The position numbers and the translations under genes were made by a program. From positions 53,250 through 117,249 of the forward strand of contig JANYDA010000027.1 of assembly GCA_025360005.1 (NCBI GenBank): 64,000 nt of DNA, written 5' to 3'. Shown one piece after another: positions 9,313-18,775 of the stretch (within the stretch, counting starts at the first letter, position 1; the number at the start of each line of letters is the position of its first letter). This DNA is from Fibrobacteria bacterium (GTDB lineage Bacteria > Fibrobacterota > Fibrobacteria > UBA11236). A model generated the notes under the pieces. It was given only the letters and a program-made list of their open reading frames with translations. It searched no databases and was not told the origin of the DNA.

Positions 9313-11727
9313 ATGGACAAGAAATCAGGCTCGATCAAAAAAGCGCAATCGCAGGAGTCCCGGGCGGCTACGGTTTCGGGATCCGCGGCTGCTGCCGGCG
9401 GTCCGGAAGCGGAAACCATTCCCGCCATCGTGGCTGGGGAAGGCGCCATCCCGGCCGTACTGGCCGAACCGGATCTTCCGGCCGAATCCGGCCGGGAACC
9501 CGGATCCATTCCCGTGGTGTCCGCCGCCTACCCCGATGACGGCACTGCCACCGATCCGGACGTCAAAGCCCCTGAAATCGAGCGCAGCCTGGACCGGGCC
9601 AAGGAAAACCTGCTGGCCTATATCGGTGAGCGCAGCCCCAATTTCAACCGTGATCTGATCCAGCGCGCCATCGACTTCACCATGATCGCGCATAAGAACC
9701 AGTTCCGCCGATCGGGCATGCCCTATGCCGAGCACCCCTTTGAAGTGGCGAAGCTGCTGGCCGATTTGAATATGGATACGGTGACCATCGCCGCCGGCCT
9801 GTTGCACGACGTGGTGGAGGACACCAGCCATTCCACCCAGGAGATCAAATCGATCTTCGGCGAGGATGTGGCCTTCCTAGTGGAAGCGGTCACCAAGATT
9901 TCCGCCATCAAATCCAAGTCGCGCGCGGATCAGCAAGCGGAGACCTTCCGCAAGATGCTCATCTCCATGGCCAAGGATATCCGCGTCATCATGATCAAAT
10001 TCGCGGATCGCTTGCATAACATGCGTACCCTCAGCTATATGCAGGAGGAGCGCAAGAAAGCCATCGCCGCCGAGACCATGGAGGTCTATTCGCCCTTGGC
10101 CCACCGCTTCGGCCTGGCCAAGATCAAATGGGAGCTGGAGGATCTGGCCTTCAAGCACCTGAACCCGGACGCCTACAAGAACCTGGTGAAGAAGGTGGTG
10201 GAGAAGCGCCAGGAACGCGAGGATTATATCCGCAGCATCCTGGGGCCCGTCAAGGATGCGCTCAAGAAGGCGGAGTTGCAGGGCAAGGTGTTCGGCCGGC
10301 CCAAGCATCTCTACAGCATCTGGCAGAAGATGCAGACGCGCCAATGCACCTTCGAGGACATCTACGATCTCTACGCCTTGCGCATCATCGTGAATTCGGT
10401 GGGGGATTGCTACGCCGTGCTGGGGTTGGTGCATTCCACCTGGACGCCGCTGCAATCCCGCTTTAAGGACTACATCGCCACGCCCAAATCCAACATGTAC
10501 CAGAGCCTGCATACCACTTTGATCGGGCCGGGCGGCAAGCCCATTGAGATCCAGATCCGCACGGAGGAGATGGACCTGATAGCCGAGCAGGGCATCGCCG
10601 CGCATTGGGGCTATAAGGAGGGCGCTTCCCCCAAGGAACTGGGCAAGGAAAACAAGTGGCTCACGCAGTTCCTGGACTGGCAGCAGGATCTCACGGACTC
10701 CCACGAGTTCATGGAATACTTCCGCGGGGACCTGGTCTCCGGCGAGATCTACGTGTTCACGCCTTCGGGCGATTTGATCCAGCTTCCCAAGGGCGCAAAC
10801 GCCCTGGACTTCGCCTTCGCCCTGCATTCCGAGATCGGCCTGCATTGCATCGGCGCCAAGGTGGACGGAAACGTGGTGCCGTTGCATCGGGAACTGAAGA
10901 CGGGCGAACGGGTGGAAATCCTCAAGTCCGATTCACAACGGCCGTCCAAGGACTGGCTGTCCGTGGTCGGCACCACCAAGGCCAAGAGCGCAATCCGCAG
11001 ATGGATGCGCACGGAAGAGCAGGCGCACAGCATCCAACTGGGCAAGGAAATGCTGGAACGGGAGTTCCGCCAAGCCCATATCCCGCCCGCGCTGCAGAAC
11101 GATTTGAAGCCCTTCGCGGAAAAGTTTCAGGTATCCAGCTGGGAAATCCTGTGGGAGAAGATCGGCCACGGGGAAATAACCCTCGGCTCCATCTCCGCCT
11201 TCGTGCAGGATCTGAATCCCAACCGCAAGAAGCCGAGCGTGCTGGAGCGTCTGACTTTCAAGCGGCCGCCCAAGTCCGAGAACTCGGTGCTGGTCTCCGG
11301 CATGCAGAACATGCTGATCCGCTACGCCACCTGCTGCCATCCCGTGCCCGGGGACAAGATCCTCGGCTATGTAACGCGCGGCCGCGGCGTGTCCATCCAT
11401 CGCTCCAATTGCCCGGAGGGCATGTTGCTGATGAAGGATCAGGATCGCATCATCCCCGTGGAGTGGAAGACCGAGGCCGGCCAGCAATTCGAGGTGGTGG
11501 TGGAAATCGCCGGCAAGGATAGGCCCGATCTGCTGCGGGACATCACCGACGTCTTCTCCAAGCTGCACATCAACGTCCAGCGCGCCTCCATCGTCACCGT
11601 GCGCGATCAGGTGCGCAACCGCTTCCGCATCCAGGTGGCCGATCTGGAGCAATTGGACAAGACCATGACCATGCTCCGCAAGCTGAAAGGGATCGCCTCT
11701 GTCTCCCGACGCCAATCCGGAACGTAA
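9313..11727 (+). CDS. rel: bifunctional (p)ppGpp synthetase/hydrolase Rel
   Basis: Makes and degrades the stringent-response alarmone (p)ppGpp. The HD hydrolase domain is intact, with HDVVED at 165-170. The synthetase domain has RFKDYIATPKSNMYQSLHT; the RxKD signature is typical of bifunctional enzymes rather than ExDD synthetase-only RelA. TGS (about 470-530), a zinc-finger/helical region and a C-terminal ACT domain complete the normal order. The 804 residues exceed the usual 720-750 because of a low-complexity Ala/Pro/Glu-rich N-terminal extension of about 90 residues before the conserved part. Two small genes follow at 18 and 13 bases. Confidence 0.95.
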   Translation: MDKKSGSIKKAQSQESRAATVSGSAAAAGGPEAETIPAIVAGEGAIPAVLAEPDLPAESGREPGSIPVVSAAYPDDGTATDPDVKAPEIERSLDRAKENLLAYIGERSPNFNRDLIQRAIDFTMIAHKNQFRRSGMPYAEHPFEVAKLLADLNMDTVTIAAGLLHDVVEDTSHSTQEIKSIFGEDVAFLVEAVTKISAIKSKSRADQQAETFRKMLISMAKDIRVIMIKFADRLHNMRTLSYMQEERKKAIAAETMEVYSPLAHRFGLAKIKWELEDLAFKHLNPDAYKNLVKKVVEKRQEREDYIRSILGPVKDALKKAELQGKVFGRPKHLYSIWQKMQTRQCTFEDIYDLYALRIIVNSVGDCYAVLGLVHSTWTPLQSRFKDYIATPKSNMYQSLHTTLIGPGGKPIEIQIRTEEMDLIAEQGIAAHWGYKEGASPKELGKENKWLTQFLDWQQDLTDSHEFMEYFRGDLVSGEIYVFTPSGDLIQLPKGANALDFAFALHSEIGLHCIGAKVDGNVVPLHRELKTGERVEILKSDSQRPSKDWLSVVGTTKAKSAIRRWMRTEEQAHSIQLGKEMLEREFRQAHIPPALQNDLKPFAEKFQVSSWEILWEKIGHGEITLGSISAFVQDLNPNRKKPSVLERLTFKRPPKSENSVLVSGMQNMLIRYATCCHPVPGDKILGYVTRGRGVSIHRSNCPEGMLLMKDQDRIIPVEWKTEAGQQFEVVVEIAGKDRPDLLRDITDVFSKLHINVQRASIVTVRDQVRNRFRIQVADLEQLDKTMTMLRKLKGIASVSRRQSGT

Positions 11728-11745
11728 CCTTCCGGGTACCCCGGT

Positions 11746-12306
11746 ATGATCTGGATGCTGGCATCCGCCTTCCTGATCGCGGCCTTGGCCGCGGGAAGTT
11801 TCCTGGTCCGGCGGAAAGGGCCTGCCAAAGCGGGGGATGCCCGCGCCGCCGAAGGACGATCGGCAGGAGGGCCCGCCGGGGCGGAGCCGAAAAGCTCCGA
11901 GGCCACCATGGCGCAACGCTTGACCGATCGGTTCCCGTCGCTCTTGCGCGCCGTTCCGGAACCCGTTCCCAAGGCGGATCGCCGCGCCCACGCATTGCAG
12001 GGGAACCTGACGCAGACGCCGTTGCATGATCTGCTCCAATACCTGGCCTTGGGGAGCAAGTCCGGCATTCTGGAACTGGTGTGCGGCCGCCGTACGGGGC
12101 GCATAGTACTCAAGGACGGCCGGGTATACAAGAATTTCTACCGGGGCAAGGACGGCATGGAGGCCATGTTCATGATGATGGATCTGGCCGAAGGCGATTT
12201 CGAGTTCTACGAACAGGCGCTGGAGGAATCCGTGACCTATTCCGGCCTGGAGGTGGTGGACATCATCATGCTTTGGATGGATCGCAAACCCAAGAAGAAA
12301 GCCTGA
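11746..12306 (+). CDS. DUF4388 domain protein with N-terminal membrane helix
   Basis: A hydrophobic helix at residues 1-20 anchors the protein. A variable linker follows, then a C-terminal DUF4388 domain (about 80-180) with the usual opening LQGNLTQTPLHDLLQYLALGSKSGILEL and the block GRIVLKDGRVYKNFYRG. DUF4388 (PatA-like N-terminal) domains occur in bacterial signalling and gliding proteins; the molecular role is not established. The gene sits 18 bases behind rel and 13 before the next gene, suggesting cotranscription with the stringent-response enzyme. Confidence 0.8.
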   Translation: MIWMLASAFLIAALAAGSFLVRRKGPAKAGDARAAEGRSAGGPAGAEPKSSEATMAQRLTDRFPSLLRAVPEPVPKADRRAHALQGNLTQTPLHDLLQYLALGSKSGILELVCGRRTGRIVLKDGRVYKNFYRGKDGMEAMFMMMDLAEGDFEFYEQALEESVTYSGLEVVDIIMLWMDRKPKKKA

Positions 12307-12319
12307 GGCTCAAGTCCGC

Positions 12320-12883
12320 ATGCTCGCGAACATTTTCATCAAGAACCGCCCTTTTTTCGGAAAGATGCGCAACCAGAACTACCAGCGCGCGCACGCTTTC
12401 TTCGGCAAGCTGCAGGAGGTATCCAGGCAGAATCCCTTCCGCCCCAAGGAAATGATCCGCCATCTGGACGATTACCTTCGTCACCTGGAAGTTACCTTGC
12501 AGCACGCGGCGGACGCTATCCGCGGCCTCAAGCGCCGCAAGCTGGGGATGTACCGGGTGGATAAGGCGTTCGGCGTGCTGGAAGAGGAGATCGTACTTAC
12601 CTATTTCCTGGAGGAGATGATCAGCAGTTCGCATTTCCTCAAGAAGCGGCTGGAAACCGATCTCAAGATCAAAATCTACCGGGAACGGCTCAAGCGTATC
12701 CAGTTGCAAACGCCGGGCGGCAGCGGCTTCCTGGCCAACATCCTGGATTCGCTGGAAGCGATGACGCAGACGGAGTTCATCGAGATCGAAAAGCTCATCC
12801 GCATCATGGAAGAGCGCTACCGCATCGGGGACAAGCTTTTCGATATCATCCTCAACAAGTCGCCCAAGCCCGCGGCTTCCTGA
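12320..12883 (+). CDS. conserved-looking helical protein, function unknown
   Basis: A 187-residue soluble protein, basic and almost entirely alpha-helical (for example YLRHLEVTLQHAADAIRGLKRRKLGMYRVDK). There is no signal peptide, membrane helix or known motif. It is preceded by a GAGG at proper distance. It is the last gene of the rel-DUF4388 group, so it may act with the DUF4388 protein. I do not recognise the family. Confidence 0.75.
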   Translation: MLANIFIKNRPFFGKMRNQNYQRAHAFFGKLQEVSRQNPFRPKEMIRHLDDYLRHLEVTLQHAADAIRGLKRRKLGMYRVDKAFGVLEEEIVLTYFLEEMISSSHFLKKRLETDLKIKIYRERLKRIQLQTPGGSGFLANILDSLEAMTQTEFIEIEKLIRIMEERYRIGDKLFDIILNKSPKPAAS

Positions 12884-13084
12884 TCAGACCCGTAGGCTCA
12901 CTTCGCTTAGTCCGCCTGGGATTGAACGCCCAGTGTCTTCGGGAAGCCGGGTATGCATTCCGGCAATCCGCATGCTTCCGGGGCCACGGTTCTGTCTTTA
13001 TAGGAGCATACCCGGGAATGCTTTTCCTGGGCTGGAATAATATGGGTTTTTCAGGGGAAATTGGGGCCTTAGCCGGAGCCGCTC

Positions 13085-13113
13085 TTGGCCGAAGGCGCAA
13101 TCTTTGCTAAGAT
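13085..13113 (+). promoter_or_regulatory. promoter of fusA with TGCTA extended -10
   Basis: TTGGCC at 13085-13090, a 17-base spacer, and TAAGAT at 13108-13113 preceded by TGC. The expected start near 13120 leaves a leader of about 35 bases before ATG 13155. The 12884-13084 stretch upstream holds nothing else I recognise. Confidence 0.6.
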
Positions 13114-13154
13114 TATCCGCTCGCTAAACGACCCTTTATTTTGGAAACACAGCC

Positions 13155-15302
13155 ATGAGACCTCTAGATAATCTGCGGAATATAGGCATCAGCGCCCACA
13201 TCGATTCGGGCAAGACCACGCTGACCGAACGTATTCTTTTCTACACCGGCATGATCCATCAGATCCATGAGGTAAAGGGCAAGGACGGCGTGGGCGCAAC
13301 CATGGATTCCATGGATCTGGAGCGCGAACGCGGCATCACCATCCAATCCGCGGCCACCCGCGTGAAGTGGACCAAATCCGCTTATTATCTGGACGACAAG
13401 GAGTCGGACGGAACCCACATCAACATCATCGACACCCCCGGGCACGTGGACTTCACCATCGAAGTGGAACGTTCCCTGCGCGTGCTCGATGGGGCCATCC
13501 TGGTCCTGTGCGGCGTTTCCGGCGTGCAGTCCCAGTCCATCACCGTGGATCGCCAGATGCGCCGTTACAACGTGCCGCGCGTGGCGTTCATCAATAAGCT
13601 GGATCGCTCCGGCGCCAATCCTTATCGCGTCACGGAACAGTTGCGCACCAAGCTCAGCCACAACGCCGTCATGGTCCAGATCCCGATCGGCCTTGAGGAT
13701 AAACACAACGGCCTGGTCGATTTGCTTACCATGAAGGCCTACACCTTCTCCGGCCCCAACGGCGAGACCATCACCGAAGGCCCCATTCCGGAAGATCTGG
13801 CGGACACGGCCAAGGAACGCCGCACCATTTTGCTGGACGCCCTTTCCACCTTTTCCGACGAGCTCATGGAACTGGTCCTGGAAGAAAAGGAAATCCCGCT
13901 GACCTTGCTCAAGGATGTCATCCGCGCGGCCACCATCAAGATGGAGCTGACCCCGGTTTTCATGGGTTCCGCTTTCAAGAACAAAGGCGTGCAACTGCTG
14001 CTCAACGGCGTGACGGATTTCCTGCCGTCCCCCTACGACGTTTCCAACTACGCCCTGGACATCACCACCAAGAGCGAAGAGAAGATCGAGATGTATTCGG
14101 ACGCCACCAAGCCTTTCGTGGGCTATGCGTTCAAGCTTGAGGAAGGCCGCTTCGGCCAGTTGACCTATCTGCGCGTCTATCAGGGCCGCGTGGACAAGGG
14201 CAAGCCCATCTTCAACATGACCACGAAGAAGAAGCATAATGTCGGCCGCCTGGTGCGCATGCACGCCAATGAAATGGGCGAAATCCAGAGCGCGGAAGCC
14301 GGCGATATCGTCGCCTTGTTCGGCATCGATTGCGCCACGGGAACCACCTTCACGGACGGTACCCTGGAGGTGAACATGACCTCCATGCACGTCCCCAGCG
14401 CCGTTATCGACCTGGTGATCGAGGCCAAGAACCGCGACCATCTGGCCAACCTGTCCAAAGCCCTCAATCGTTTCACCAAAGAGGATCCCACCTTCCGCGT
14501 CAAGCTCGACGAGGAAAGCGGGCAGACCATCATCTCCGGCATGGGCGAGTTGCACTTGGAAGTGTACATCGAGCGCATGCGCCGCGAATACGGCGTGGAC
14601 TTGACCACCGGCCGTCCCCAGGTGGCCTACCGCGAGACCATCAACCAGCGCGCGGATTTCAACTATACGCATAAGAAGCAGACCGGCGGTTCCGGCCAAT
14701 ACGCCAAGGTGGGCGGTTATATCGAACCCATCGTGCCGACAGAAGAGGTTCCCGATCCGCCCGACTATGAATTCGTCGACGATATCGTCGGCGGCGTCAT
14801 CCCGCGCGAATTCATCCCGTCCTGCGACAAGGGCTTCAAGGCCTGCCTGGGTTTCGGCTCCATCATCGGATTTCCCATCGTGAAAGTCCGAGCGGTCATC
14901 AACGACGGCGCCATGCATCCCGTCGACTCCAGCGATATCGCGTTCCAGTTAGCCGCCCGCGGCGGCTTCCGCGAGGCCTATCAACGCGCCAAGCCCCAGG
15001 TGCTGGAGCCCATCATGAAGCTGGAAGTCTCCACGCCCACGGAGTTCCAAGGCTCCGTGGTGGGGCAGATCAACCAGAAGCGCGGCGTCATCACCGGATC
15101 CGCCGAAGAACAAAACTTCACTATCGTGAATTCCGAAGTTCCGCTGGCGGAAATGTTCGGCTACGCCACCCAGCTCCGTTCGCTGACGCAGGGCAAGGCC
15201 GAGTTCACCATGGAGTTCCTGAAATACGCCCCGGTTCCCAAGAACGTGGGCGAGGAGCTGATCAAGAAGTACAGCTCCAACGCTTCCAAGCGTCTGGAGT
15301 GA
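13155..15302 (+). CDS. fusA: elongation factor G, mitochondrial-EFG1-like type
   Basis: GTPase that drives ribosome translocation. G1 is [10 protein letters not shown]3 is DTPGH and G4 is NKLD, followed by domains II-V of standard length (715 residues). The sequence around the switch regions ([16 protein letters not shown], then [19 protein letters not shown]) and [12 protein letters not shown] matches mitochondrial EF-G1 and its bacterial relatives (spdEFG1) rather than classical FusA. In organisms with this type a second paralogue usually does ribosome recycling. It stands alone, with its own promoter and a terminator at 15352, not in a str operon with rpsL, rpsG and tuf. Confidence 0.95.
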   Translation: MRPLDNLRNIGISAHIDSGKTTLTERILFYTGMIHQIHEVKGKDGVGATMDSMDLERERGITIQSAATRVKWTKSAYYLDDKESDGTHINIIDTPGHVDFTIEVERSLRVLDGAILVLCGVSGVQSQSITVDRQMRRYNVPRVAFINKLDRSGANPYRVTEQLRTKLSHNAVMVQIPIGLEDKHNGLVDLLTMKAYTFSGPNGETITEGPIPEDLADTAKERRTILLDALSTFSDELMELVLEEKEIPLTLLKDVIRAATIKMELTPVFMGSAFKNKGVQLLLNGVTDFLPSPYDVSNYALDITTKSEEKIEMYSDATKPFVGYAFKLEEGRFGQLTYLRVYQGRVDKGKPIFNMTTKKKHNVGRLVRMHANEMGEIQSAEAGDIVALFGIDCATGTTFTDGTLEVNMTSMHVPSAVIDLVIEAKNRDHLANLSKALNRFTKEDPTFRVKLDEESGQTIISGMGELHLEVYIERMRREYGVDLTTGRPQVAYRETINQRADFNYTHKKQTGGSGQYAKVGGYIEPIVPTEEVPDPPDYEFVDDIVGGVIPREFIPSCDKGFKACLGFGSIIGFPIVKVRAVINDGAMHPVDSSDIAFQLAARGGFREAYQRAKPQVLEPIMKLEVSTPTEFQGSVVGQINQKRGVITGSAEEQNFTIVNSEVPLAEMFGYATQLRSLTQGKAEFTMEFLKYAPVPKNVGEELIKKYSSNASKRLE

Positions 15303-15311
15303 ATCTAAGCC

Positions 15312-15333
15312 GGGCAAGCTTTAATGCTTGCCC
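15312..15333 (+). repeat. stem-loop after fusA
   Basis: GGGCAAGC (15312-15319) and GCTTGCCC (15326-15333) form a perfect 8-bp stem with a 6-base loop, 10 bases after the fusA stop. No T-run follows, so it may be an mRNA 3' stabiliser or part of a double terminator. Confidence 0.6.
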
Positions 15334-15351
15334 GCCCGCTGCGGAACCAAG

Positions 15352-15378
15352 AAGGACGGTCCATAGGGCCGTCCTTTT
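15352..15378 (+). terminator. rho-independent terminator of fusA
   Basis: AAGGACGG (15352-15359) pairs with CCGTCCTT (15369-15376) and is followed by T residues. Because the arms read AAGG..CCTT, it may also serve the convergent minus-strand gene ending at 15409. A close relative of this hairpin lies at 38852-38880. Confidence 0.75.
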
Positions 15379-15408
15379 CCAATTCATGGGTCCAGGACTG
15401 AGCGAGGC

Positions 15409-16479
15409 CTACCAGCCGGCCCGCAAAGCGGAACTGGCTACCCAGCCTTTCCGAGCCGGATCGAACCCGGCGCTGATCGGGTTAGCGATATACTCCTTAA
15501 GCGGGCCATAGGCCAAGTTTCCGTCCGCTTCCAGGTTCCAACGGAGAAGCGGACTCAGGGATAGGGTGCCCCCGAATTGCCAATAACGGTTCCATAGCCT
15601 TTCCAATCGAGCGCGGGCATACCGCGAAGGAAGGTATTCGATCCCGTACCGGCGGACTGCGACCATGAAGCCATCCGGACCAATGCCTCTTCCCTCCGGG
15701 GCGGCTTCTGGATAGGCGTTGTGGTTCCGGCCGAAGGCCGCCATCATGGCATGCGCAGACCAATGCCTTCCTGGAACGGATAATGCCAATGCGGCCTCCG
15801 CATTCCAACTGTAAAGGCGGTATGTCGTGTCCACACCATACACGAAACTCAATGACCCCGGCCCGCCATCCAATAGCCGGTAGCCGTTAGGGGATTCGAT
15901 ATCGAAAGGGACGGGATTATGCAGCGCGCAGCCCAGGTTCGCGCGCCAGCCCCGGAACGATGGCGGCACCAGGACCAGGCCGAAATCGTGGTTGAATTGC
16001 GATGCCGTGAAATACCCGAAGGGATCCACCTTGTGGAAATCCAGCGCGTACCCGATTGAGAGCATTGCCCCGCTGGAGTCGAGCGCAAACCTGTAGGCGA
16101 TTTGGCCGCTATATTCCGCTTCATTGAAAACGGCATTGGTCCCGTGCTGCTGGCCGTCCACCTGGAAAGTCGCCAAACCCAGGTAAAGGCGCTTGCAGAT
16201 CCCGATCCCCGCATTCGTGCCGAAAGCGGAAACATTCCCGCCCGAGCCGTAGCCCAGGAGCGCGGTCCAATGTTCGGCTTCGCCCAGCCTGGCTGGATTG
16301 GCAAGGGCGGCCCCGGTTCCTGTAGGCGGAAGCATCAGGTTTTGCCGCAAGGCCCAAGCGTTGCGAAATGCGTTGGGGAAAGCGGCGCCGCTATCCACAC
16401 CCAAACCTGACGCGGCCGAGGAAGGGAGTGCCAAGGCCAAACCAGCCAAACTGGTGAGCAGCAAACGGTATGTACGCAT
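15409..16479 (-). CDS. outer-membrane beta-barrel-like protein
   Basis: A Sec signal peptide (MRTYRLLLTSLAGLALALPSSA) precedes a mature part rich in alternating hydrophobic/aromatic strands and Gly/Asn turns, ending in a short aromatic-terminated strand (final Trp). This is the look of an outer-membrane barrel. The opening block with TGTGAALANPARLGEAEHW resembles PorV/PorQ- or UPF0164-type outer-membrane proteins of FCB bacteria, but I cannot prove membership. A purine-rich GGGGGGA precedes the ATG. It is 67 bases downstream of a similar gene, and the pair are probably an operon. Confidence 0.7.
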   Translation of the reverse strand: MRTYRLLLTSLAGLALALPSSAASGLGVDSGAAFPNAFRNAWALRQNLMLPPTGTGAALANPARLGEAEHWTALLGYGSGGNVSAFGTNAGIGICKRLYLGLATFQVDGQQHGTNAVFNEAEYSGQIAYRFALDSSGAMLSIGYALDFHKVDPFGYFTASQFNHDFGLVLVPPSFRGWRANLGCALHNPVPFDIESPNGYRLLDGGPGSLSFVYGVDTTYRLYSWNAEAALALSVPGRHWSAHAMMAAFGRNHNAYPEAAPEGRGIGPDGFMVAVRRYGIEYLPSRYARARLERLWNRYWQFGGTLSLSPLLRWNLEADGNLAYGPLKEYIANPISAGFDPARKGWVASSALRAGW

Positions 16480-16546
16480 TCACATCCCCCCGTTCACGGC
16501 CAGCGACCATAGGTATCCGGGGCCTTCGTCGCCGGGGCCCAGCTTG

Positions 16547-17353
16547 TCATGGGAGATCGACTTCCCCGCCTGCGGATTTCCAGAAATACCGATTGGGTTC
16601 ACCTAAGCGCTCCGATTTATCCACGTCACCGTAAAATGCGTTGCTGGCGAACAGATCCACGTAGCCTCCCAATCCTTCCCAGAAGATTGAATTTTCCCCG
16701 TGCCATTCCGGCTTGTATTCGGCGCTTTTGTCCGGAAGCTCCACCCCTGTATTGAAAGCATTATGCAAGGCGAATCCACCGTGGAAGCGGCCCAGCTTAT
16801 GCGGCAGCGTAGGCCAGAGAAGATGCAAACCCAAGTCGAGCCCGTACATGTTACTGCTGACCGCTCCGAACGCATTCATGTTCTGGCAGGGAAAGGAAGC
16901 CCCCAAATCCAGGGAGTAGCCGGAACCGGCGATGCCTTTCCAACCATAAGCCAGCGTGGGCGAGAGGATGGATTCGGTGTAGATGGCATTGGATCCGTCG
17001 ATGACGGAGCCGTTCTCCACCCATTGTGCGCCCGCGTAGATACCGGTGAAGACGGCGACGGAAGCGGAGTAGGCTTCCGCACCACCTTTACCGGATTCCG
17101 TAGCGACGGCTCCGGCCGATAGGTCGAAGCGGTTGGTTTCGGCGACCATGGCCGGGTTGAAGAAGGCGGCGGCGGGACCGTCCCATGGCGATTGGAATTC
17201 CATCCAATTGGACACGCCCTCCAGATTGGAGGGGGAGACGCCTACTTGCGCCCCGGCAGGATCGGGGATGAGACCGGTTAGGAGGCTGGCGCAGGCGAGA
17301 GCCCGCAGCGGGAACCGTTTGCTAGAGGAGCGGGGGTCTGGGGAGTTTTCCAT
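16547..17353 (-). CDS. PorV/UPF0164-like outer-membrane protein, possibly short
   Basis: Secreted protein with a signal peptide (PLRALACASLLTGLIPDPAGA) and repeated beta-strand pattern. The block WDGPAAAFFNPAMVAETNRFDLSAG is the 'NPA' signature seen in PorV-like and FadL-like outer-membrane families. At about 268 residues it is shorter than most barrels of this kind, and the C-terminus lacks a terminal aromatic strand, so the gene may be truncated. The upstream frame to 17425 is likely non-coding; the ATGs at 17359 and 17353 are better starts. It is followed on the same strand by another barrel-like gene. Confidence 0.65.
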   Translation of the reverse strand: MENSPDPRSSSKRFPLRALACASLLTGLIPDPAGAQVGVSPSNLEGVSNWMEFQSPWDGPAAAFFNPAMVAETNRFDLSAGAVATESGKGGAEAYSASVAVFTGIYAGAQWVENGSVIDGSNAIYTESILSPTLAYGWKGIAGSGYSLDLGASFPCQNMNAFGAVSSNMYGLDLGLHLLWPTLPHKLGRFHGGFALHNAFNTGVELPDKSAEYKPEWHGENSIFWEGLGGYVDLFASNAFYGDVDKSERLGEPNRYFWKSAGGEVDLP

Positions 17354-17443
17354 GGGCATGGGGAAAGGATAGCCATTTCCCGGCGGCGGAGTAGACCATG
17401 AATCATGGTCCTGGGCGGCTGGCATTGGAGGTCTTGGCGCTGC

Positions 17444-18691
17444 TCAGCCCTTGCGGAACCAATCGTTCAGGTCCATGCCCGCGGGCGGCGCGAGCCTGCG
17501 CGCCTCGATGCCGTGGGCCTGCAGCCTTTCGATGGTTTTGGCGGCGCCGGATTCTCCGGGCACGTCCGGATCGAATGCCACATGCACGGATTTGCTGCGG
17601 AACAGTTCCGCCCAGGCGGGCTTGAAGTTGGCGGCGCCGGGCACGCCTACGGCGGGGAAGCCCTGTTCGATGAGGGTTAACGTGTCGATTACCCCCTCGC
17701 AAAGGTAGATCTGCCCGGGTTCGCCATTGAGCAGGCGGCAATTGTACGGCAGCGGGATGGGCCCGGACATGGAGAGCTCCTTAGGCGCCGGGCCGCGCGC
17801 GCCTTTGGGGACATGGGGGCCGTCGGGGCCTGCGGTACCCGTTTCGATGGCGCGCGCCTGCATATACACCGCGCGGCCCTGCATGTCCAGATAGGGGAAC
17901 AGCAGTTTGTGGCGGTAATAGCGCAAGTGTCCCGCCGCGTTGAAGAAACCCGTGCGTTCCAGATCCGCGAGGCCGAAGGCGGACTCCAGCTTGCGGCTTA
18001 CGCCCGCATAGTCTTCGATCATCCGCAGCTGCTGCCGATCCCAGGTGCGCTTGAAGATGCGCCGCTTCTGCAGGTAGCGGCCCACCTTGCCGCCCACGGG
18101 CGGGCAGGCTGCCAGCAGGGCCGCGAGGATGCGGTGGCGCAAGAGTTCGTCTTCCAACCCGGCATCGGTGGCGGCCGTTCCAGGGGCGGGAGCCGGGGCC
18201 GGATGGGATGCGGTCCCGGGATGGGGTTCGCCGGCGGGTCCGGCGGGCATTAGCGATTCCTGAACCAGGAGATTGGGTTCCGCGCTTTCCGGGAATACCA
18301 GATAGGATGCATGGACGGGCTTGGAAGCGGAACGGGAATGGGATCCGGAGGCATGGGACGCGGATTGCGGCGCCGGGGCCGCCGCGCGCAGGGGCGGGAG
18401 CGGGGCGGTGCCGAAGGTGTTCCGGCCCAGGTATTCCAGGGCTTCGCGGAAGGTGCAGCCGCGCGCCAGGCGCACCAGATCGATGACATCCCCTTTCACG
18501 TCCGCGCAGACCCAGCATTTGAATTGGCCGCGATCGGGCCAGATGGTAACCGAGGGGCTACGATCGCCATGGGCATGCGCTTCCGGGCGCGGGCAGCGGA
18601 TGCGATTGTTCTGCGCCGGGACCCCCAGGTCGCGCAGCACGTCCAGGATTGGGTTGGCGGCTTTGATGGCCTCGATATCCGTTTTGTCCAT
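17444..18691 (-). CDS. second DnaG-like primase (CHC2 zinc finger plus TOPRIM)
   Basis: A 415-residue relative of primases. The CHC2-type zinc finger has Cys33, His39 or His41, Cys59 and Cys62. A Pro/Ala/Ser-rich linker follows (about 95-180), then the catalytic core with IYLCEGVIDTLTLIEQG and VAFDPDVPGESGAAKTI, which carry the TOPRIM acidic residues. It lacks the DnaB-interaction tail of true DnaG. Such compact proteins are known from phages and plasmids, but no phage or plasmid genes are adjacent, so it may be a domesticated or repair primase. It lies divergent to murB. Confidence 0.85.
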   Translation of the reverse strand: MDKTDIEAIKAANPILDVLRDLGVPAQNNRIRCPRPEAHAHGDRSPSVTIWPDRGQFKCWVCADVKGDVIDLVRLARGCTFREALEYLGRNTFGTAPLPPLRAAAPAPQSASHASGSHSRSASKPVHASYLVFPESAEPNLLVQESLMPAGPAGEPHPGTASHPAPAPAPGTAATDAGLEDELLRHRILAALLAACPPVGGKVGRYLQKRRIFKRTWDRQQLRMIEDYAGVSRKLESAFGLADLERTGFFNAAGHLRYYRHKLLFPYLDMQGRAVYMQARAIETGTAGPDGPHVPKGARGPAPKELSMSGPIPLPYNCRLLNGEPGQIYLCEGVIDTLTLIEQGFPAVGVPGAANFKPAWAELFRSKSVHVAFDPDVPGESGAAKTIERLQAHGIEARRLAPPAGMDLNDWFRKG

Positions 18692-18756
18692 GTCTGATCC
18701 ATAAGGTAAAAATCACGGCGGCGGTAGGCGCGGACGGGTGCCGGGCCGAGGCTGTT

Positions 18757-18765
18757 TGCTACCTT
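18757..18765 (+). promoter_or_regulatory. extended -10 of murB, near-leaderless
   Basis: TGC followed by TACCTT (18760-18765) ends only 10 bases before the ATG at 18776, and there is no Shine-Dalgarno sequence. The mRNA would be nearly leaderless. No -35 is recognisable. Confidence 0.4.
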
Positions 18766-18775
18766 GGATCCCAGC

